Of a DNA stretch of 64,000 nt, positions 22,230 to 33,965 are shown piece after piece. This DNA comes from Trichobilharzia regenti. Its lineage: Eukaryota; Platyhelminthes; Trematoda; Strigeidida; Schistosomatidae. The position numbers and the translations under genes are program-made. The DNA lies in contig OX235264.1 of the NCBI GenBank assembly GCA_944472135.2, positions 95,428,319-95,492,318 on the forward strand, in the 5' to 3' direction. Position 1 is the stretch's first letter. Every line of letters starts with the position of its first letter. A model generated the notes under the pieces. That model was not told the DNA's origin and searched no databases. It saw only the letters and a program-made list of their open reading frames with translations.

Positions 22230-23335
22230 AATTCTTACAGGGACATAGTCCTTCAGCCACTAAACTCTCCATTGCCTCCGTTTTTCTGCCAACTTTTTCA
22301 CTCCGCTTCAACTCTGCCCACATGCCTTCATCTCCTTTTCACATGACCTCCCCAACTCACCCTTGCAATGTCGACCAACTCGCCGCTTCCCTTTCAGGTT
22401 CCACTCGAGCGATGGCTAGTCTAGTGATGTCACTTCATGGTTTCCTCAGCGTATGGCCAATCCATCTCCATTTCTTCCTGCTTATTTGTCGCCCAATCGG
22501 TTCCTGGTTGGTCCGCTCATTGCCAGACATCCGTGTTGCTGATCTTGTCTGGCCGACCATCTGATCTTGAGTATTGAGCGAAGACAATTGTTAATGAAGG
22601 TCTGAAATTTGTTTGAGATGCTCCTTATGACGCGCAGTGCAAATCTATCATCCATACAGTAAGTAGCACTGACTTCACATTGAAGTTGAAAATCCGGATG
22701 TTATTTTTGATGCTGAGTGCTGTTGACCTCCACACAGACTTAAGAGTAATGGAAGCCTGTCTTGCTTTCCCGATCCTTGCTTTGCTGTTTTTGTCAGTTC
22801 CGCGTGTAGTTGAAACGATGCTTCTCAGGTAAGTGGGTAGGTAAAGGAGGTTGTTTCTTTCAGGTTTCTTCCTTTTATGCTGATTGCTGTCTGTTGTTGT
22901 TGTTGCTACTAGTGGTGGCCAGGAATCCTCCTCACCTCTGTTTTATCTATGTTCACCTGAAGCCCTTCCTATCTTTGATGTTTCTTCTGCCAGCTTGTTG
23001 GTTTACACTTGCGTATCTTCCTGTTTGTGGGAAATCAGACATATATCATCGGCGAAGTCCAGACCCTCCAAGTTTTTTTGTGTGAGTCCCTATTATGCCT
23101 GTTTCCTCATTGCCCGTTGTCTGTCTCATTATCCAGTCTACTGCAATCAGGAAAATCATTGGCGATAGTAGACAGCCTTGCCTAACTCTGGTCCTCACTT
23201 CAAAGGCTTCTGTAAGTTTCCCGTCATAGTTGGTAATATTATTCAATTCGTAGACAAAGTTGAATAAGTTAATTGCAGTTACGTAATAAGACGAACAACT
23301 TATTGAGTGAGTTGTGATCAAGTTTCGCACAGAAA
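22230..23335 (-). mobile_element. RTE-type retrotransposon, RT C-terminal half and 3' region
   Basis: The minus frame at 23046-23330 holds the 'F(R/T)EAFExxTRVRQGCLLSP' block (here LTEAFEVRTRVRQGCLLSP, near 23.19 kb) and IAVDWIMRQT. The next stretch, in another frame, reads FADDICLISH, the catalytic FADD box, at about 23.05 kb. It is followed by LPTYLRSIVSTT and by the C-terminal block down to a worn 3' edge near 22.23 kb. The FADD box itself is preserved, but frameshifts separate it from the upstream RT block. The plus-strand frames at 22.3-23.2 kb are shadows. Confidence 0.75.
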
Positions 23336-23484
23336 CGGAGGAAAATCTGGAATAATGTAAGTAGTCTCAGGAAATACAAGAGCTATAAGAAGTTAGAAAA
23401 ACAAGCAAACAAAATTGAAGTCTTTAGAAATCAATAAGATTGTGACTATGTTAACAGAAGCGGTTGAATAATGTATAACTCTTA

Positions 23485-23960
23485 CTGCTGTTAGTGAATG
23501 TCTAAGGCTTCAGCAACGAAAAGGAAGCGAAAGCGTATTGCCTTTGACAGGTTATCCTTCACTTTGTAGATAAACTTGAAGCAGGAGTTTGTGGCGTTGG
23601 GACGAAAAGTACTGACAAAGTGTTTGTTTATCGAACTTCTTAAAGAGCTACTACTGCCTTGCAACAGCCATTCGAGATAGTGTTCTTTAATCCTTTTAGA
23701 CACGTGATGCGACGGACGACCAACGTGCCTGACTGCACAATATTGTTAGAACTGATATAAGTATACAGAAGTGGTCATATGCAAGGTCTTGTCCTTAAGG
23801 CTTTTGCAGACCGATGGACGACTCTTTATTTTGCTGTGAAGAATGTTCTTCTCAAAGTTGCCGGATTTTTTTCTTAAGAGTATTGTAGGCTGCTTCCTCG
23901 GGTCAGTCTCATATTAGAGTTGTCTTTTCCTGAATAGTATGTTTTTTGCAGTATTCAAAG
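23485..23960 (-). mobile_element. Penelope-like element, GIY-YIG endonuclease remnant
   Basis: A minus frame (23491-23703) and its upstream extension read VRHVGRPSHHVSKRIKEHY, then INKHFVSTF and FRFLFVAEALDIH. This is the C-terminal endonuclease of PLEs: the YIG-x-T-x-R-L-x-x-R-x-x-x-H block has H-V-G in place of Y-I-G, and an EAL-x-I block lies at the end. Upstream, NILFRKRQL and ETDPRKQPTILLRKK fit the linker between RT and endonuclease. Stops and an altered YIG make it inactive. Confidence 0.7.
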
Positions 23961-25080
23961 GCCGACGGTTACCTTTCCATGATACAGTTAATTCTGTACA
24001 CACATGACAGGACTGGAAATACACCTAAATGAACAAAAGAATATCACAGTTAATTTGCACCCACACCTAAAGGCTTGAGATTATAAAAAACAAACAATTT
24101 CTGCAATGCATTCACGTGGTATCATGTTAATTGATAGCCTATGTGGATGCATAATAAACCCTAAGTAGTTTTTTTTCCTTTTGTGCTCCACTTTCAAATG
24201 TTTATGATCTTGCATCCTACCCGTTAGCTGAAAATAACTTTTTCAACACTCACTTAATTCTCTGTGTACTTTCTTTATGATGCGAGATTACTCCTTTTTT
24301 TATACACTGTTAATTTACATATTCTTTGGGTATCTTGAAAGTGTGAATGAATCCCGTGTGAAATGAACCACAAACACACTGTAACCGTTCCTAATTTGAA
24401 GAAATACAAGTTCAGTCTGATAATAAAGGAGCTTACCTGACTGTGTTCTCAAATCATTTGTAAAGCTTAGTGAAGAAAAACTGAAAATTGACTTTTCCGA
24501 AGATTGAATTAACAAGCATCAACGTTCAATGTATTTCTGGAAATTCCTCTGGAGAGCCGATATCTTTCTGTATTAACAACCGGAAGTAACGTTATGCAAA
24601 GTAATCTCTTTGATGACCTATGTGTTATTAAATCATATAGGCTTTGATCTCTCTCAGCTTTTGTAGGGAGTTGTAACCTCTGAACGTTGTTAACAAACTA
24701 CATTATGTAGTACTCCTGCACAACTTTGAGGAGAAAAGATGGAAAGAAACCTCATTGCTGAGTTACTCGGAGCTTTTTCATACGTTGAGAGTGTGAAGCA
24801 ATCACCATTAAATGCTTCAAAGCAAACAAGAATGAAAAATGATCCATGCCGTCACAGGTTTCAGTGAAATGGAACCCATAAGATGAATGATTATTCATCT
24901 TTGCACTCAGTTCTCTACACTGATTTTGTCTCCCCATCTCTTGTATTATGTAGACTTTGAGATTGTGGAAAAATTAGTGTGCCCAGTTCTACTAATAATC
25001 GAATTCTTTCAAGTGCTCAATTAGTTTTATTGCTATATGTATGAAATATCTTAAACAGCCTACTGAACGTTTGTGCTTCC
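23961..25080. other. Spacer, nothing firmly recognised
   Basis: AT-rich. The segment near 24711-24735 (CTCCTGCACAACTTTGAGG) resembles 32483-32505 and may be a short shared repeat. The minus frame at 24752-24937 has no family match. Confidence 0.35.
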
Positions 25081-25084
25081 GCCG

Positions 25085-25290
25085 AATAGTGGTAGAATGG
25101 TCGCTAACCACCCAGGTGATTTCGGGTTCAACCGGTGGTCGGCGCACTCCCACACCTAGTAGTAAGACTGGTAAAGATGAAAGGTTGAGCATGAAGCTAG
25201 CAAACTTATCCCGTAAAAATAGATATCATTGCTGCCGAAACTTCAAAGGTGTAGCTTGAAGTTCAATGTTCCACTCAGGGACGTAAATGA
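25085..25290 (+). repeat. tRNA-Gly-headed SINE, body type 1
   Basis: The head is truncated at its start (AGTGGTAGAATGGTCGC, then GGTTCAACCGGTGGTCGGCGCA). The type 1 body follows (GGTTGAGCATGAAGCTAGC, then TGCTGCCGAAACTTCAAAGG, then TGTTCCACTCAGGGACG) and runs to an A-rich end. It is more diverged than the copies at 7952 and 15900. Short frames here on both strands are incidental. Confidence 0.65.
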
Positions 25291-27470
25291 ATATTTTAAA
25301 AGATGAATGTTACAATGAAGCAGATAACTTTTCTAAGCTTTTGTTCTAGTGATACTTAGTACACTATATTTTCTAGTAAAAACCAGTATCACATCTTTGA
25401 TAAAGGTAAATTAGAAATCGCAAGTTTGTTAAGGTACCATTAAAAACCAGTGGGTAATGGATAACTGCTTTAACTCATAGTGGACTCAGGGCTACATCAT
25501 GCTCAAGAGATTCAAAATAAAAAGTAGTAGATCTCTATTACCTTTTAGCTTCCAGTGGGCCTTTAAGTGGAATCACTTAGGGTTTACACCTGGCATGGAT
25601 TGAATCCCTGTAAATCGCCACTCATGAAACACAAAGTATACGTCTAGTTAAAATCCTTCTTACAATTTAGAAACCTCATTCTAAATGCAGACTAAGGTTA
25701 AATGAGTGCCAAACAACACCATTATAACAAAACACTTTTGAAGCAGTTTATATCTATCACTGTGTACCATGTGAAGAAAACTATATAGCATTATTCTATT
25801 TCAACTGTCCATTGTCTCGTCATTATTTTATTCGCAAAAAAGTATCGATTGAATGAAATAAGAAATATCAGCCATCTTTAATAAGTATTCACCTATGGAA
25901 GATAATCCAATTACCGATTATTTAACGTGTAATCGATACAGGACTAGAATGTAAATATGCAGCTCGACAATTATTTCTGCCTACCTTGAAGTGTTTCACT
26001 TCTCAATTACTTTTTGTGTTTTGAGAAGTCTGTGTAATTATGAAACCTTTTGAAAGAAGATAGTTAAAAGTAACGACTTCATTCATTCCAAATATACTTA
26101 GGCAAATCCGTGGGTTGCTTTTTTATGATTCAGTGAGTTGAAGTCTCTTCAAAATGAATAAAAATACATCCACCTATTTTAAAAATATGCATTTTCAAAT
26201 GTATTGATTGAAATTGACTCAAACACTTGCTGTCTTTATGTATAAATGAATAAAGGTTTTCAGATGATATACTTTTTTTCAGAATTTTAGTGACTTGTTG
26301 TTTCCAAAGTTAGATGATTCTTAGTTTCATTGGAACAGTCGACGGCCTAAGGATTTATACGGCTTTAGATACATATCCTGTATTAACACTGACAAAATTA
26401 TTTACCACTATATGATCTATGACATTTAGTGATGAGAGTATTGCAGTATTTCTAGGCAAATTTAACTTGCTTGGTAGTTGAAATGCACCTAATTCACACT
26501 AATATTTTAACCACACATTGTATCTTATTTAGGTAAGCATCGAGCTATCAAAACGATTGGTGATAGATTTCCCATTTTGATAGGGATTTAACTTGGAATA
26601 CTGTAAGTATTTTGCTCTAATAAAGACAAATACGAAGGATATAAAATTGCTACTCAATTAGTAAGTATTATCTACGTGTCATCATGCATTATCAGCTCTG
26701 TCATTTTCGATTACACCATTAAACTATTACAGAAAAAAAATAGCGTTGACTTCATATTCGATAAATCAGCGTTGCAGCGAAAGAGTAAGTTGTTGATATT
26801 AACTGGACTTGTTGATAAGAGTTTTATGACAGGTGAATGATTGGCAGATATTAATTATTGGCTGTGTATATATCATTTCTGCTGGTGGAGTGTCGATCAT
26901 GTTTGGTTTGTTTCACTGACAACGTTTCATAAAATATAAATAAATACTAGACGACTTATCGGCGCTTAATAAAAAAAAATGTAAGTTATAATATGCAGTG
27001 TTGACTTAGGGAGGAGAAGTACAATCAAATTTTCAAAGTGAGTGATGTGGAAGTAAAGCAACTTAGCATGAAGGTTTTTCTTTCAAAACGTCTATGAATA
27101 AATTAGGCATTTCAATGTCGTTATCTTTTTTTTATTATATTTATAAAATTCCGAATTATAAGAATGAACAAACGTCACAACTGTATAGTGTAACTGTTAG
27201 ACCTCTGCGACTGTGTTAGGTAAAGTAGCCTCGTGACAATGAATGTTCTGAAACATTCTAATAGTATTTGTGAAGCCAGAACAATGATTATAATATAAAT
27301 TGATTTCGTCTCAAATTAGTGTACTCCTAATGTTTTGAATGTGCAATAAAGTCAAGACCTGTTTCAAATTCATCAATTTAAGATGTCATTGTCAGATACT
27401 GGTTGTAGCGTCACTGAAGACTACGAAGTATTGCATAGCTGTTTTGGCCTATTTTGGGAATCACTTGCAG
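25291..27470. other. AT-rich region, nothing recognised
   Basis: About 2.2 kb with no coding frame above background and no repeat match. It is typical of schistosome intronic or intergenic DNA. Confidence 0.4.
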
Positions 27471-27489
27471 TATTTACCCACCAGATTTT

Positions 27490-27800
27490 TAACCCGTAGA
27501 CTTCTGGCGTACTGATGATGAGTCCCAAACTACGAGAAAACACCCATCCAATACTACCTAGTTTACAGTGGTTCTCTAAATGGTATCAACCAATGGTCAA
27601 ACTTGAAACAATGGAAATCCCTATAGGAAAACTCATCAAATTTATCCTGATTCTCGCTAATGAATGACTGCAGGACGAAGTTGCTTGAAGTCCTAGTGAG
27701 AAGGCATGATCAGTGCAATCCACCTAGTCTGAAGTGACGCCAATCACCCACCGATAACACTGACTGGTGGCTGCGCTAAAATCAGTAATCGGTAAAATTT
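27490..27800 (+). repeat. SM-alpha-like repeat with decayed hammerhead, first of a pair
   Basis: GCGTACTGATGATGAGTCCC (27508-27527) matches the SM-alpha strand 'GCACTGCTGATGAGTCCC' with the first core C changed to A (ATGATGA, 27515-27521). The rest (AAACTACGAGAAAACACCC, then CCATCCAATACTACCTAG) corresponds to stem II, the GAAA strand and the cleavage-site strand. The following 250 bp (to CCTAGTCTGAAGTGACGCC) form a unit tail that leads into the next tRNA-like head at 27.83 kb. Confidence 0.55.
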
Positions 27801-27824
27801 ACAATTTATAGGCTGACTGTTAAG

Positions 27825-28000
27825 CCACTTCCCAGTGGCTAAATGGTCTTTAAGGCTTTCTTTGTAATCTGAAGGTCTCAGAATAGAACTCCAGTGGATT
27901 CATGCTGCCAGTCAGTCTAGAAATGGGACTAAAGAGCAGTCCAGTACTCCCTGGTTTTCAAAAGTTCTCAAACTAGTATGAATCTGTGATCAAACTAGAA
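27825..28000 (+). repeat. SM-alpha-like SINE with decayed hammerhead, second of a pair
   Basis: The A-box-like CAGTGGCTAAATGGTC (27834-27849) is followed by a worn B box, then GCCAGTCAGTCTAGAAATGG (27907-27926) and GACTAAAGAGCAGTCCAG. Stem II pairs GTC with GAC. The core strands read CAGTCA and TAAA instead of CTGATGA and GAAA. The tail, CAGTACTCCCTGGTTTTC, is the SM-alpha tail. Confidence 0.55.
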
Positions 28001-28349
28001 ACTTTAGGTTATGTTATCAAAATCAAGACGTCGATTGTTGTTGAAAGCTGTATATAACTGAACACTGATAATAAGACAATTTAAATAATTCTTCCACAGT
28101 AGTTTATTGCATTTCCTAGTAGTTGAATAAACATATACTGTAGATACAAGGTAAAACGAATTTTTTTACAAATGCCCTTTGTTTTAATTGATTATCTCAG
28201 GCACACAGAACAGTCTTTATGCCACACTCATAGTATGAAGAGAGGCGATACAAACAATTTCCCCGGAGAAAGGAAGCGAAGTTCATTTCAAACCCCTAGG
28301 GTATATATTCGACTGCTTAATACAATAAAATACAACTCCATTTATCTTA

Positions 28350-30150
28350 ACTTATTATTATTATTGCTCCCTTGGGTTCCTAGTGGAACGTAGGGCTTCA
28401 ACTGCACGTCTCCACTTGTTTCTGTCTTCCCCCTGCTGTACTTTTCACCTGCACCCATGTTAGTCCATAACGTTTCAACTCCTCTTCACACGATCTCCTC
28501 CATGTCACCCTTGCACTGACGACCCACTCGCCGCTTCCCTTTCAGCCTGGTTCAACTCGAGGGCTTGAAGCGCGATGTCACCCAGTGGTCTCCTCAGTGA
28601 GTGTCCGATCCATCTCAATTCACTTTCTCCTGCATTTTTGTTGGTTGGCGATTGGTCGTTCTTTTGTTTGTTCCCATAGTTTCGTGTTGGTGATTCTTTC
28701 CAGCCTGGCCATCTGATCTTCAGTATAGAGCGAATTGAGTTGTTAATAAAGGTCTGCAACCTTTTGGAAATATTCTTTGTGACCCGCCCACCAAATTTCT
28801 GATCCGTATAGAAGAACTGCCTGACTTGACGTTTGTGTTGAAAATCCGACCGAATTTTGTTGTTGATGTAGCCTGAATGACGAAGATTTCCAGATTGGTT
28901 TCAGGTTGGCGAATGTGTTTCTCGCCTTCCCGATTCTCGCTCGATTTGACATCCTCGTCCGTTTCGACTGCCTGTAGTTGAGACAATGCTCCCTAGATAA
29001 GTGAAGTGAATGAAGTAACCTCTTTCAAATCCCTCCCGTTGATGGTGATTGACGTTGGATGTTGTTGCTGTTGTTGGTTGGTTATTTCCATCACCTCCGT
29101 CATGTCTATGTTCACCTGGAGTCCTGTCTTCGCCGCCTGCTTCTTCAACCAGTTTGTCGGTTTTCCCTTGTAAGTCTTCGATTGCGTGTGACATCAAAAA
29201 TAAATCATCCACGCGCGAAATCCAGGTCTAAGTTCTACGTTCTTTACGTCGGTCCAAGATATTCCTGTCTGCTCGTTTCCCACTGTCTGACGCATAATCC
29301 AGTCAGTCCACCACAATTAGGAATATCTGAGGTGATAATAGGCAGCCAATCTTGTCTGACTCCTGTGTTTACTCGAAACGCCTCGCTGAGTTTTCCGTTG
29401 TGGATCACTTGGCAGGTGCCGTTGTCGTACAGTTGTTGAATTAGGTTGATGAATATTGTGGGGTACGCTGTAGTACTCGAGTAGTTTCCAAATTACTTCG
29501 CGGTCAACACTGTCTATCGAGGGCCTTCTCAAAGTCTATAAAGTAGAGGTAGAGGTTTGATTGCCATTCCATGCTTCGTTCGATGATGATGCGTAGAGTA
29601 GCAATTCGGTCAGAGCATAATTTGCCTTTTTTGAATCCAGCTTGTTCTGGCCGGAGTTCTGTATCCAGTGGGTCCTTTATTCTCTAGGACGATGCGACTC
29701 AAGATTTTACTTGGCGTCGACAGGAGCATGATTCCTCGCCAGTTCTTGCAGAGTGGGTCCTAAGTCGCCCTTCTTTGGTAGTTTCACGAGGTGACCTTTC
29801 CTCCAGTCAGTAGGCACCTTTCCCTCCTTTCAGACCTTTTGCAATAATGGAGTCAGCGTGTCTGCTGTAGTCTCTGGGTCCGCTTTCAGTGCTTCAGGGG
29901 GTATTCCATCTGGTCCAGCTGCTTTTCCAGCTTTCAGAAGCTTGGTTGCATTCAAGACTTCAGCTCTCTTTGGAGGATTGGTGTCAAGGTGCATTTGTGT
30001 ACGTGCTGTTGTTGGTATTTCTGGACGGGTTGCAGGTGGTGGTCGGTTCAAGAGTCGTTTGAAGTGATCCGCCCGTTGTTTAGTCTGTTTTTCTTCCTCG
30101 GTAATTGGGTTCACTTGGCTGTGTTTTATAGGTTTCGCTTGTGTTGATCT
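28350..30150 (-). mobile_element. RTE-type non-LTR retrotransposon (SR2-like), RT domain to 3' end
   Basis: This is the longest RTE copy that contains most of the RT. Reading along the minus strand, the frame starting at 30114 gives EEEKQTKQRADHFKRLLNRP and AGKAAGPDGIPPEALKA, the RT entry block of schistosome RTE elements. Next comes C-K-N-W-R-G-I-M-L-L (29720-29750), a hallmark RT block. A (V)DDLFLMSHA catalytic box lies at about 29.19-29.21 kb, with the residue before V changed. FTYLGSIVSTTG follows near 29.0 kb. The C-terminal block (KIRWPGW, then RWIGHSLRRP, then WRRSCEEELKR) ends at a TTATTATTATTG 3' tail, read on plus. Frame changes near 29.8, 29.5, 29.0 and 28.75 kb and several stops make it inactive. 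The 5' endonuclease half is absent. Confidence 0.85.
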
Positions 30151-32704
30151 CTTCCCGGATAGAGATTTGGTTATCTGATATAATGTCCTCAGTATTTCAT
30201 TTTATTATCGGAGTCTAAAATACTTACATTCGTGTACATTTTGTTGAAATGACGTAGTATACTGATCAAAAGTGTTAAATCAGCTATTTCGCATAAGATT
30301 ATTGACTATTTTCTGCTGAAAAGTCTTCCCACCGAAAACAAGCAAGATATGACTTGGCGTTTAATATTTCTACTATAATTTACAAGTCATATCTACTTAA
30401 CTCACTTAGTTTCAGAAAAGATAAACAGAATAACAGAAAGTGAAGTAAATCGCCCCCCCCCTTTGAATGGTTATAACATTTAATCAAAATATCTGTTTTC
30501 CTTTCCTTTGTGCCATTTCGTGCTTCCCTTTATTGCTTAACTTCATAAAGGGCGAAAAAAGACCCGACTTTAGTGCTTCAGGAAATGTTATGTAAGCTGT
30601 ATACTGCGTTGCGTGATCCGAATATTTATCTATCACTCATTTTATGTTCTTTAAGAACATAAACAAATGCTTAAGAAAGGAAGCTTAATATTTATGCCAG
30701 GCGGAATCAAGTGGAATTGACATTAAATCCGTTTGCTTTACAATTCATGTAAAATTGCAAAATTCAATGAGTTTTGGTGCAGATATCCATGGTTATGTAT
30801 ATTTTTACTTATAATTAAAGTCTCTTGTACACGCAATCGGTGCATACTTTCATTCTCATAAGGCATTCAATTCTAAAATTTATGTGGATAGCATAATTCT
30901 GATAAAAAAACAATAAGTAACATTTGCTAATCGTTTTTTTTTGCTACCTGTTTGCCACTAAACGAATGAAGGATAGTTCTTACTTGAGATTCAAGTAAGT
31001 TACCGATTATTTTAACGATACACCGCCAATATTTCAGTATGCAGCATATTAAAGAAACTAGCCTTTTCTGAAATAAACATTGTAAAGTTTTAAAAAAAAA
31101 CGATAGACACCTGTTCGGTCTTAGTTTAAGACTACTTATCAGTATATAAATATAATTCAACAAAAATTGAAATAATAATAGTGAAACAACAAGAATAGGC
31201 TATTACCGTTCTTTCCGTAGGTCATGTACCAAGTTGCATATCAGTTGTATTCTTAACACCGTATCATTATCGTGCTACGTGTCCGACTGAAAGAAACTAG
31301 ATTTATTAACTGGATGACAACTTGCTTGATTTTACTACATGAATTGTCTGCGTAAAAGTCTACCAAACAATTTAACAGGGTGCCGGATGTTTTGAAAATT
31401 ATGAGATCGATACGAATATTTCTGACCCTTTGGCTCCATAATTAGTGCAACAGGTTATTCATCTCATCTGATCCTTGATTAGCTTGTGGTGAGAGCTGTC
31501 TGCTAGCCAAAATTGGTAGACAGAAATTCACATCAGTGTTTTCGTCCAAAGTCTTGGTGATGAGGAAAAACACAAGAACAAAGTATAACTCAACAACCAA
31601 TCACAGCAGACAGATTGGGCTGATAGGATTAGCAGAAATATCAACGGACTGTCTAAGAAACGGCAACATAGAGATGACAGAATAACCTTCAGCAGGAAAA
31701 CAACCAATCAGAAAACGTTACCTCTCTGCTAACAATAACGAATAATAATGTACATAAAAATCTATGAATATCTGTCCATTTTTTCAATAAACGATCTGTT
31801 GCCTGGTCCTTATCTTCTGTTGTTACATAATCGGTCCGTCTTATCACTGTATTACCCAGTAGCCAGCCAAAATACTAGGACCTGTTAGAAAGCAGACACG
31901 CGAGTTTTTCAATGATGATACATTGCAAATGATTGAAGTTGTTACAAAATTCAGTAACTCAGATGAAGTTATGATTTTACTAGTTATGATGTAGTTGTCT
32001 ACTAATGCACATGTCACAGAAACTGTCTTCGATATATATGCATGTATATATATATATATAAAACTTTATCGACAAATGTAGTTCAGACTTGAAGAACTAT
32101 TACTCAGATGCACATTCAAAGTCCACTTTAGCTTCAGCAACGTAGTGTTTAGATAAAAAGATGGAATTGCGATAGGGTAACCAATTTAGTCAATACCGGA
32201 TTAATATATTCTCTCTAAAGATGAAAGGACTGAGCTTATTCTGTGGTGGACCATAGACTCTGTTAGCTTAGTATCCCAAATTCAAATAGAAAATAAAATA
32301 CCAAATCAGTTAAGTTACTGGAAGAATATGTTAAAGTTTAGTTACTTAGGTATTTACAAGGGCCAAAATCCACAATTAACGTAATAGACTCCAGAGGTAT
32401 TGAGAGAAGACTGCTCCAATACTAATTCTCCAATGTTGATGTTGCTGGAGATCGACCAAAGTATGTAGGAAGAAACTACAGTGCTCCTGCAAAAATTTGA
32501 GATAGAAGCAGGTGGTTAGAATTGATCGACGGCAGTTGAGATGGTGGAGAAGACGGAGAGTCAAAGGCACAACTATAATTTCATTCAAAACCCGAGGTAA
32601 AGTACAAAGTATGGAGATTATGATTAAAACAAAGTAATGTACAATATGGTCATTTCCTACATAGTAGTAGAAAATTCGATAAGTTTATTTTTGAGGACTC
32701 CACA
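30151..32704. other. Mixed spacer, possible unassigned repeats
   Basis: Mostly AT-rich. A C9 run lies at 30453-30461 and a TATA tract at 32045-32060. The stretches 31480-31740 and 32380-32600 are less AT-rich and may be worn elements; I could not name them. The minus frames at 30.93 and 32.38 kb lack family motifs. Confidence 0.35.
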
Positions 32705-33310
32705 CTTCAAACTGTGGAAAATACCCATTGGACGATTAGATTGAAAAGAACAAGAAGTTCATCAAATATATCTTTTCGGCGATTTAATTCTAAAAAGCAG
32801 CTGTACAATCCCAGTTGTATAGATTATTTTACATGGATACGATTCTTATTTGTTTTATTCCACATAGTAACGAAGGTGATAATAATTTTCTACTTGATAT
32901 GAAAGTTTGAAGTTAGGAATATAGATTAAAAAGGGCTTAGAGACAAGATTGCATAGGACTAGAAAAACAGTTACAACCTATGTAAAATTAATATTTGATA
33001 ACCGGAGAATTAATTTTAAAGGTGAATAAAAGGTGATAATCATTTTCAACTTGATATGAATTACGAGAGGCTTAGAGATGCAGGGATAGAACGAATTACA
33101 GGTGTGAACAAAATGAGCATGGAAACAAACTGAAATCAAAATTTTCAACTTGAAATGTAAGTTAGGAGATGTGAATATAAATTACAAGAGGCGTAGAAAC
33201 AAAAAATTACACAGGATTAGAATATAAATAAAAAATGGTTATTGTAAACGTATTACAAGTGTGATCAGGAGGAGCATGGAAACAAACTTAAAATAACTGA
33301 TTTTATAACT
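32705..33310 (+). repeat. PLE-associated repeat with tandem sub-units
   Basis: GGAAAATACCCATTGGACG (32714-32732), then CTTTTCGGCGATTTAATTC, then ATAGTAACGAAGGTGATAAT matches the inserted element at 13709-14156. Beyond its edge, a roughly 130-150 bp unit (TTTTCNACTTGATATG, then ATTACNAGAGGCTTAGAGA, then ATAGGATTAGAA) recurs in worn form starting near 32885, 33035 and 33140. I infer that this is the non-coding terminal repeat or 5' region of a PLE, because PLE coding fragments follow from 33.4 kb. Confidence 0.55.
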
Positions 33311-33399
33311 GAAAAATAGGATGAATTGAATGAAGGCACATAGAGAAAACTACGCACACAGATAACAAGATAAAAACTGAAGGGAACATACCGAACTAG

Positions 33400-33965
33400 G
33401 TCCATGGTAGTTGTAAAGGCTGGACTAGTTTCTTTTGAACACATAACTCTGGCTTTTCAATGCATATGGCAAGAGCTTCTGCAGTACAAAGAAGTCGGAA
33501 ACACACTGCCCTCAATAGATTTTTGTTTACTTTTTAAATGACTCTAAATGATGAGTCGGTTGAGATTCTGTGACAGGTATTGACGAGATGTTAAGTTATT
33601 GCGCTTCTGATTGAACCAGTGCAGGTGAACTGACAAATGCACATTGAAGTGGGCGGCTAGAAAATATCACTCTTAGAGTTGCTGCCGGAAAAGTCTTCTT
33701 CAGAGAATTGCAGATTCTCCTTTTAAGGATATCTGCTGCTAGGTCTCCCCTGAAATAGATTAAAATAGAGTGTCTTGTTTTGAACTGAAGCGTATTCTTC
33801 TCTTTTTAGCCTTGGTTTCATTTTCTTCTACACGAAACGTGGTGGGTATCCATTTTGAAACAGGATGACTTTGACGAATAGGAGCTCTTCTTCTAAACAG
33901 TCATCGCTACTAATTCTTCTGGTGCGGTGGGCTAGCGGGATGATGAGATATTTCTGAATATATTG
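33400..33965 (-). mobile_element. PLE C-terminal fragment, inverted
   Basis: On the minus strand the frame reads PLAHRTRRISSDDCLEEELL, then FVKVILFQNGYPPRFV, the block that follows the RT domain in PLEs. Other frames continue with RRICNSLKKTFPAATLRVIF, then CAFVSSPALV, and finish with QKLLPYALKSQSYVFKRN near 33.43 kb. The last stretch matches the C-terminal end of the PLE endonuclease at 36.4 kb. The GIY-YIG core between them is deleted. This piece is the downstream continuation of the plus-strand piece at 33965-34447, placed head to head with it. Confidence 0.7.

Noticed and set aside
22810..23168. Plus-strand frames with hydrophobic stretches that look like membrane segments
   Set aside because: Antisense of the RTE RT domain; hydrophobicity comes from T-rich antisense codons.
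29059..29439. 126-codon plus-strand open frame
   Set aside because: Antisense shadow of the RTE RT region on the minus strand, which carries the recognisable motifs.
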